Shown here one piece after another: positions 7,535 through 10,776 of a stretch of 10,776 nucleotides of DNA (position 1 is the stretch's first letter; each line of letters opens with the position of its first letter). The notes below the pieces were generated by a model. That model searched no databases. It saw only the letters and a list, made by a program, of their open reading frames with translations, and had not been told where the DNA came from. Source of the DNA: Phycisphaeraceae bacterium. Lineage in GTDB: Bacteria; Planctomycetota; Phycisphaerae; Phycisphaerales; Zrk34. A program made the translations under genes and the position numbers. Where the stretch lies: NCBI GenBank assembly GCA_028281485.1, contig JANQJT010000237.1, positions 1 through 10,776 on the forward strand, given 5' to 3'.

Positions 7535-7540
7535 ATCATA
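7535..7540 (-). promoter_or_regulatory. Candidate -10 box for a leaderless heptosyltransferase operon mRNA
   Basis: TATGAT on the minus strand ends 6 bases before the ATG at 7528. Normal -10 spacing would put the transcription start on or next to the A of ATG. No Shine-Dalgarno exists. I see no good -35 at 16-18 bases, so the call rests on the near-consensus hexamer and its position. Confidence 0.5.
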
Positions 7541-7572
7541 CTGTTCGTGTGGATGCTTGGCGCGGCCGGGCC

Positions 7573-7578
7573 TACCAT
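7573..7578 (+). promoter_or_regulatory. Candidate -10 box for a leaderless PTPS-family mRNA
   Basis: TACCAT (a TAnnnT hexamer) ends 6 bases before GTG at 7585, the same geometry as the divergent promoter at 7535-7540. No Shine-Dalgarno and no clear -35 are visible. The expected -35 zones of the two promoters overlap within about 7550-7563, so polymerase could probably occupy only one at a time. Confidence 0.42.
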
Positions 7579-7584
7579 ACACGC

Positions 7585-8376
7585 GTGCCGACCGAACTCA
7601 CACGTGCCGTGCGTTTCTGTCTCGGCCCAGACGGGTCGTTGGCCGACGATGCGCCCATGGACAACTCTTACGCCGCCTGGCCGCCCATGCGCGGGTTGGG
7701 CCGGTACTACGAGTGCCGACTCACCGTCGTCGGTCCCGTCGATCCCGTGACCGGCTACATGGTCAACATCAAGCTCATCGACGCCGCGACGCGCAGCCGC
7801 ATCCTCCCCGTCTTCTCTCGTTTTGCCCAACAAGCCGACGCGCCGCTGGGGCAGATGATGCGGCAGGCGCTGGACGCCGTCCGCGACCGGCTGCCGCACC
7901 CGGTCACACGAATCAGCCTGCAACTGGCGCCCACCTACGCGATCACCCTCCAGGAGCACGACATGTCCGCCTGTCTCATCAGCCAGACCTACGACTTCTC
8001 CGCCGCCCACCGTCTGCATTGTGACGCGCTCTCCGACGACGAGAACCGCGCCACCTTCGGCAAGTGCAATAACCCCTCCGGCCACGGCCACAACTATCGG
8101 CTCGAAGTCACCGTCGCCGCCCCCATCGATGCAGCCGGCCACATCACCCCCGTCGAAACACTCGACGCCATCGTCAACGCCCACATCATCGAAGCCTACG
8201 ACCACAAGCACCTGAACATCGACACCCCCGCCTTCGCCGAAATGAACTCTTCGGTGGAAAACATCGTGCGCGTGTTCTACGAAACGCTCACCGACCCGCT
8301 CGAGTCGGCGGGATTAAAGCTCGACGCCGTTCGCGTCTGGGAAACGGAAAAAACCGTCGCCTGCTACCGCGCCTGA
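7585..8376 (+). CDS. 6-pyruvoyltetrahydropterin synthase family protein with degenerate N-terminal duplicate
   Basis: A COG0720 (PTPS/QueD) enzyme acting on dihydroneopterin triphosphate, with Mg-independent Zn chemistry in the cytoplasm. The 263-residue protein is about twice the usual length. The C-terminal half (about 127-263) is complete: Zn ligands H142 (SAAHRL), H167 and H169 (GHGHNY), catalytic C161, DHKHLN (206-211) and E253 (VWET) for pterin binding. The spacing C-x5-HGH, with FGKCNNPSGHGHNY, resembles eukaryotic PTPS and not the C-x3-HGH of QueD, so the product may be 6-pyruvoyltetrahydropterin and not the queuosine precursor. The N-terminal half (about 1-126) looks like a second PTPS fold: YYECRLTVVGPVDPVTGY at 41-58 parallels YRLEVTVAAPIDAAGH, but histidines, cysteine and glutamate are absent. 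GTG at 7585 is chosen from the promoter geometry; an in-frame GTG at 7549 is possible. The 3' end overlaps the MFS gene by 13 bases. Confidence 0.88.
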   Translation: MPTELTRAVRFCLGPDGSLADDAPMDNSYAAWPPMRGLGRYYECRLTVVGPVDPVTGYMVNIKLIDAATRSRILPVFSRFAQQADAPLGQMMRQALDAVRDRLPHPVTRISLQLAPTYAITLQEHDMSACLISQTYDFSAAHRLHCDALSDDENRATFGKCNNPSGHGHNYRLEVTVAAPIDAAGHITPVETLDAIVNAHIIEAYDHKHLNIDTPAFAEMNSSVENIVRVFYETLTDPLESAGLKLDAVRVWETEKTVACYRA

Positions 8377-9530
8377 TTCGCTTCCTTTTCCTGCCATCGC
8401 AGCGCCACGTACACCGCCATCACGACGATCGCCCCCGCCATCACCGCGTACGGCATCAGCCCCGTCGCCCCTTGCGCGTTCCACGCCAGCAGGCCCAGCA
8501 ACACCGGACCCAGCGTGAACGAAACTCCCGCAAACGCCTCCATCAATCCCACGCTCCGTTCGTGCGTGTCTGGGTCCAGGTGTGCGTAGTAAAGCCCGTA
8601 GTACACCGCCACGCCCTCACCCAGGCCGATCGCCATCGCCGCGCCCAGCGCCCAGCCGTACCCCGGCGCCAGCGGCATCGCCACCATCCCCGCCGCACAA
8701 ATCCCCATCGCACCGATCAGCCACACCGGCGATCGCAACCAACGCCTCAGCCGCGCCCCGACCATCGCCCACAGCGGCACGTTGATCATCATTACCGACA
8801 TCCCGATCCCCGCCTGCATCGTCGTCCAGCCGCGCTGCTCACACAAAAACGGCCACAACGTGATGAAAACGCCTCGCATCGACAGACCCACGACCAAAAA
8901 CGCCGCCCGCGTCATCCACCGCTGGTGCGCCGTGCTGCGGAAGCACATCGTCGCGTGGCGTTCGACCTGGGCCGGCGGGGCGGTCATCGCGATCAGGTTC
9001 AGCAGCGTGCTCAACACCGTCACGCCCGCCGCGATCCCAATCAACGCCGTCACCGGTCTTGTCTCAAACCAACCGGTCACAAACGGCCCGATCGTGCCGC
9101 CCGTGCCCCACGCCGTGCAGTAAAACGCCACCGACCACGCCGTCGTCCGAAACGGCTGCACGTGCGTCATGTTGATCTGAAACGGCACGTAGTAGTGGCC
9201 GACCAGAAAACCGTTCACGCAGACCGCCGCGATGAACAACCAATAGCTCGGCCAAAGCATCGCGGCGCTGCCCGTCACGAACACCCCCAAGATCGTCACG
9301 ATCATCAGCCACTTCGCCGCCCCCGCCCGCACCCAGCGACCCGACAGCCACGCGCTCACCGTGTACGCCACCGAACCGATCGCCGGGATCCACATCTGCT
9401 GCTTCGTATCCCCGGTCAGGTCCACCGCACGCAGACACATCCACGCCAGAAGCAACATGCTCAGCGTCTCCACGAGCATCGGCCCGAAGATCAACTGCGC
9501 GACTTTTCTTACGGATACGCCTCGCCACAT
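8364..9530 (-). CDS. Major facilitator superfamily transporter
   Basis: A 388-residue inner-membrane protein with about 12 hydrophobic segments, the size and hydrophobicity pattern of an MFS permease. Seen: a short N-terminal basic stretch (about 8-9), paired helices through about residue 190, a polar central loop (about 200-225, containing 'PPAQVERHATMCF') separating two six-helix halves, and a short charged C-terminal tail (WQEKEANQAR). A 'GLGEGVAVYYGLYYA' run in the second half resembles helices of sugar/organic anion-type MFS members, but the substrate cannot be named. The start is ATG at 9530, with no Shine-Dalgarno; a TAGAAT hexamer lies 8 bases upstream. The methyltransferase gene ends 15 bases upstream on the same strand, so co-transcription is also possible. 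The stop lies inside the 3' end of the convergent PTPS-family gene. Confidence 0.82.
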   Translation of the reverse strand: MWRGVSVRKVAQLIFGPMLVETLSMLLLAWMCLRAVDLTGDTKQQMWIPAIGSVAYTVSAWLSGRWVRAGAAKWLMIVTILGVFVTGSAAMLWPSYWLFIAAVCVNGFLVGHYYVPFQINMTHVQPFRTTAWSVAFYCTAWGTGGTIGPFVTGWFETRPVTALIGIAAGVTVLSTLLNLIAMTAPPAQVERHATMCFRSTAHQRWMTRAAFLVVGLSMRGVFITLWPFLCEQRGWTTMQAGIGMSVMMINVPLWAMVGARLRRWLRSPVWLIGAMGICAAGMVAMPLAPGYGWALGAAMAIGLGEGVAVYYGLYYAHLDPDTHERSVGLMEAFAGVSFTLGPVLLGLLAWNAQGATGLMPYAVMAGAIVVMAVYVALRWQEKEANQAR

Positions 9531-9538
9531 GGGGCGGC

Positions 9539-9544
9539 ATTCTA
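9539..9544 (-). promoter_or_regulatory. Candidate -10 box just upstream of the MFS gene
   Basis: TAGAAT on the minus strand ends 8 bases before ATG at 9530, starting right after the methyltransferase stop codon. The 8-base gap is G/C-only and contains no ribosome site, which suggests a leaderless or nearly leaderless mRNA. No -35 was identified. Confidence 0.35.
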
Positions 9545-9545
9545 G

Positions 9546-10352
9546 CTAAATCCCATCCGCTCGCTTGAGTTCCATCAGCAGTGGGAACGGCACCAGGTCG
9601 TTGCCCGCCAACTGCGGCTGTGCGGCGATCATTGCCTCCGTTGCCCGCGGCTCATCGAGCTTCACGATCCGCAACCCCGCCGCCTCGATCATCTCGAACC
9701 ATCGGCCGATCGTGAAATGGTGCTGCACCACCGCCACCTTCTCACCGTAACTCTCCTCGCCCCACTCGCAGTAAAACCGGTCCGTCGTGAAATACCCGCC
9801 CACGGTCAGGCCGATCCGCTTGCCATTGGCATCGGTCGCCCATTGGCGCACCGCCGTCGTTTGGATCGGGTGGATATTACACATCACCAATCGGCCCGCC
9901 GCCTTCATCACCCGCGCCGCGGCGGACAAGGCCGGCGTCGGGTCCGCGATGTCCATAAACGACATGCACCCCGTCACAAGATCGAACGACTCAATCTCGA
10001 AGTGTTGATCCACCTCGCGGGCATCCATCTGTCGATACACGATGCCCAACGGCTGCTCGTCTTCCCGGTGCCTGGCCAGCTCGATCATCTGCTCGGACCA
10101 GTCGATCCCCACCGCCTCAGCCCCGCGCTCGGCCAGCAACCGACTGAAATACCCCGACCCGCAGCCCACATCCAGAACACGCAGCCCTCGCACATCACCA
10201 CACGCTTCCAGGTGCAACGGCCCGAAGAAGGCCGTGCGATAGTAATCCTCTCCCGTCGTCGTGATCCGGTCCCACAGCTTGGCGGTCCGATCCCAGCAAG
10301 CCAGGCTGAAATCCTCGCTCAGTTCCCTGTCCTTCGGATTCAGATCGCTCAC
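9546..10352 (-). CDS. Class I SAM-dependent methyltransferase
   Basis: A 268-residue protein with a Rossmann-type SAM methyltransferase domain. Seen: motif I VLDVGCGSGYFS (59-70, the glycine-rich SAM loop), GIDWSEQM (82-89, with the acidic residue for the SAM ribose), DARE at 110-113, and a FDLVTGCMSFMDIAD region (123-137) in the place of motif IV. The methyl acceptor is unknown; the pattern is that of small-molecule Methyltransf_11/25-type enzymes and I cannot narrow it further. The GTG start at 10352 is supported by GGAGG 6 bases upstream; the open frame to 10406 runs back into the rplU terminator and is not coding. It follows rplU but is separated from it by that terminator, and the gap is too short for an obvious promoter outside the terminator and rplU tail. 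It is followed by the MFS gene after 15 bases. Confidence 0.87.
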   Translation of the reverse strand: MSDLNPKDRELSEDFSLACWDRTAKLWDRITTTGEDYYRTAFFGPLHLEACGDVRGLRVLDVGCGSGYFSRLLAERGAEAVGIDWSEQMIELARHREDEQPLGIVYRQMDAREVDQHFEIESFDLVTGCMSFMDIADPTPALSAAARVMKAAGRLVMCNIHPIQTTAVRQWATDANGKRIGLTVGGYFTTDRFYCEWGEESYGEKVAVVQHHFTIGRWFEMIEAAGLRIVKLDEPRATEAMIAAQPQLAGNDLVPFPLLMELKRADGI

Positions 10353-10358
10353 GGGCCA

Positions 10359-10363
10359 CCTCC
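10359..10363 (-). promoter_or_regulatory. Strong Shine-Dalgarno fixing the methyltransferase GTG start
   Basis: GGAGG (within GGGAGGTGG) on the minus strand, 6 bases before GTG at 10352-10350. It rules out the longer upstream open frame as the start and contrasts with the Shine-Dalgarno-free starts elsewhere in the window. Confidence 0.75.
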
Positions 10364-10375
10364 CTTTGGGCAAAG

Positions 10376-10402
10376 AAAAAGACGCCCGTAAACGAGCGTC
10401 TT
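10376..10402 (-). terminator. Intrinsic terminator of rplU
   Basis: On the minus strand a 10-bp stem (AAGACGCTCG pairing with CGGGCGTCTT, one G-U wobble) closes a TTTA tetraloop and runs into TTTTTC. It begins 22 bases after the rplU stop. On the plus strand no T tract follows, so it should act only on minus-strand transcripts. Confidence 0.85.
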
Positions 10403-10424
10403 GCAATTCATATCGAGATCAAAC

Positions 10425-10739
10425 TCAAGCGGCGATTTTGGTGATCTTCACGCGCAGGAAACGCTGGCGGTGACCACGCTTGCGGCGGTAGCCCTTGCGA
10501 CGCTTGAACTTGATGACCGTGATCTTCTCATCCTTGACCTCGGTCAGGATGTCCGCGGTGACGGTGGCGCCGCTGACGGTGGGGGTGCCGATCTTGGCAT
10601 CGCCCTCGCCGCCGACCAGCAGCACGTTATCAAACTGAATCTCGGTCGCGTCGTCAGCCAACTCACGCAGGTCGACACGGATGATGTCGCCCTCGGAGAC
10701 CTTGATCTGGCTGCCGCTGTCTTCGATGACTGTGTACAT
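10425..10739 (-). CDS. rplU: 50S ribosomal protein L21
   Basis: L21 binds 23S rRNA and is a component of the large ribosomal subunit. The 104-residue protein matches the family in length and pattern: MYTVIEDSGSQIKVSEGD at the N-terminus, the FDNVLLVGGEGDAKIGTP centre (37-54), and the basic FKRRKGYRRKRGHRQ segment (78-92) before LRVKITKI. The start is ATG at 10739, with GAGG 8 bases upstream. The usual partner rpmA (L27) does not follow; an intrinsic terminator and then a methyltransferase do. The leader carries a near-perfect inverted repeat at 10753-10767. The promoter would lie beyond the window edge. Confidence 0.97.
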   Translation of the reverse strand: MYTVIEDSGSQIKVSEGDIIRVDLRELADDATEIQFDNVLLVGGEGDAKIGTPTVSGATVTADILTEVKDEKITVIKFKRRKGYRRKRGHRQRFLRVKITKIAA

Positions 10740-10752
10740 GGTTCAATCCTCG

Positions 10753-10767
10753 TCCTTCAATGAAGGA
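10753..10767. repeat. 7+1+7 inverted repeat in the rplU leader
   Basis: TCCTTCA-A-TGAAGGA is a 15-base palindrome with a 1-base centre, two bases upstream of the rplU GAGG. As RNA the loop would be too tight to form fully, so a DNA operator is an equally good reading. Its function is unknown. Confidence 0.35.
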
Positions 10768-10776
10768 GAGCAGTTT

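Noticed and set aside
7576..7600. Heptosyltransferase start at the upstream GTG (7582)
   Set aside because: The 18 added residues are not family-like and the start would overlap the opposing promoter; ATG at 7528 precedes the ILIVRPSALGD motif.
8472..9545. 357-residue plus-strand open frame opposite the MFS gene
   Set aside because: Composition is almost only Arg, His, Pro and Gln, the usual antisense image of a GC-rich membrane protein gene.
10407..10412. TATGAA as a -10 box for a methyltransferase promoter inside the rplU tail
   Set aside because: The only TTGA-like -35 nearby is 10 bases away, too close, and the transcript would carry the rplU terminator hairpin in its leader.
1..10776. 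CRISPR array, mobile element or toxin-antitoxin pair
   Set aside because: No regularly spaced repeats, transposase motifs, terminal inverted repeats or small paired ORFs with ribosome sites were found on either strand.

Overview
The window is a GC-rich, densely coded chromosomal segment from a Gram-negative-type bacterium. It makes lipid A and a heptose-containing LPS core (lpxK, hldE, a family-9 heptosyltransferase) and has a division-type transpeptidase. Gene content, protein style and mixed use of Shine-Dalgarno and apparently leaderless starts suggest a planctomycete, perhaps class Phycisphaerae. That placement is an inference from reading; no database search was possible. No tRNA, rRNA, CRISPR array, insertion sequence or phage gene was seen. 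This is mostly core-genome territory, not an accessory island.

Layout. (1) 1-1328, plus strand: the C-terminal part of an FtsI-like penicillin-binding protein, cut by the window edge. (2) 1338-2555, minus strand: a single-pass membrane protein with a Gln/Glu-rich coiled coil and a C-terminal domain resembling DUF3887, convergent with the PBP gene. (3) 2730-7528, minus strand: a tight operon in the order heptosyltransferase, DUF2062 membrane protein, maf, lpxK, hldE. Three of its four junctions are 4-base ATGA stop/start overlaps, and the fourth offers a TTGA overlap as an alternative start. (4) 7529-7584: a short divergent promoter region in which both genes have a TAnnnT hexamer exactly 6 bases before the start codon and no Shine-Dalgarno, the layout of leaderless mRNAs. 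(5) 7585-8376, plus strand: a 6-pyruvoyltetrahydropterin synthase family protein built as a tandem duplication with a degenerate first copy. (6) 8364-9530, minus strand: an MFS transporter, overlapping the previous gene tail to tail by 13 bases. (7) 9546-10352, minus strand: a SAM-dependent methyltransferase with a very good ribosome binding site. (8) 10425-10739, minus strand: rplU (ribosomal protein L21), followed by a clear intrinsic terminator and not by rpmA.

How the genes work together. HldE makes the ADP-heptose precursor, the family-9 glycosyltransferase would attach heptose to the inner core, and LpxK phosphorylates the lipid A disaccharide. This is one envelope-building unit, with Maf (a nucleotide pyrophosphatase) and DUF2062 translated in the same chain. 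The coiled-coil protein and the PBP are also envelope proteins. The pterin, transporter, methyltransferase and rplU genes look functionally unrelated to that unit.

The least ordinary observations are the paired leaderless-type promoters at 7535-7578, the duplicated PTPS protein with an inactivated N-terminal half, and the coiled-coil/DUF3887-like protein. I did not find a convincing new multi-gene system.
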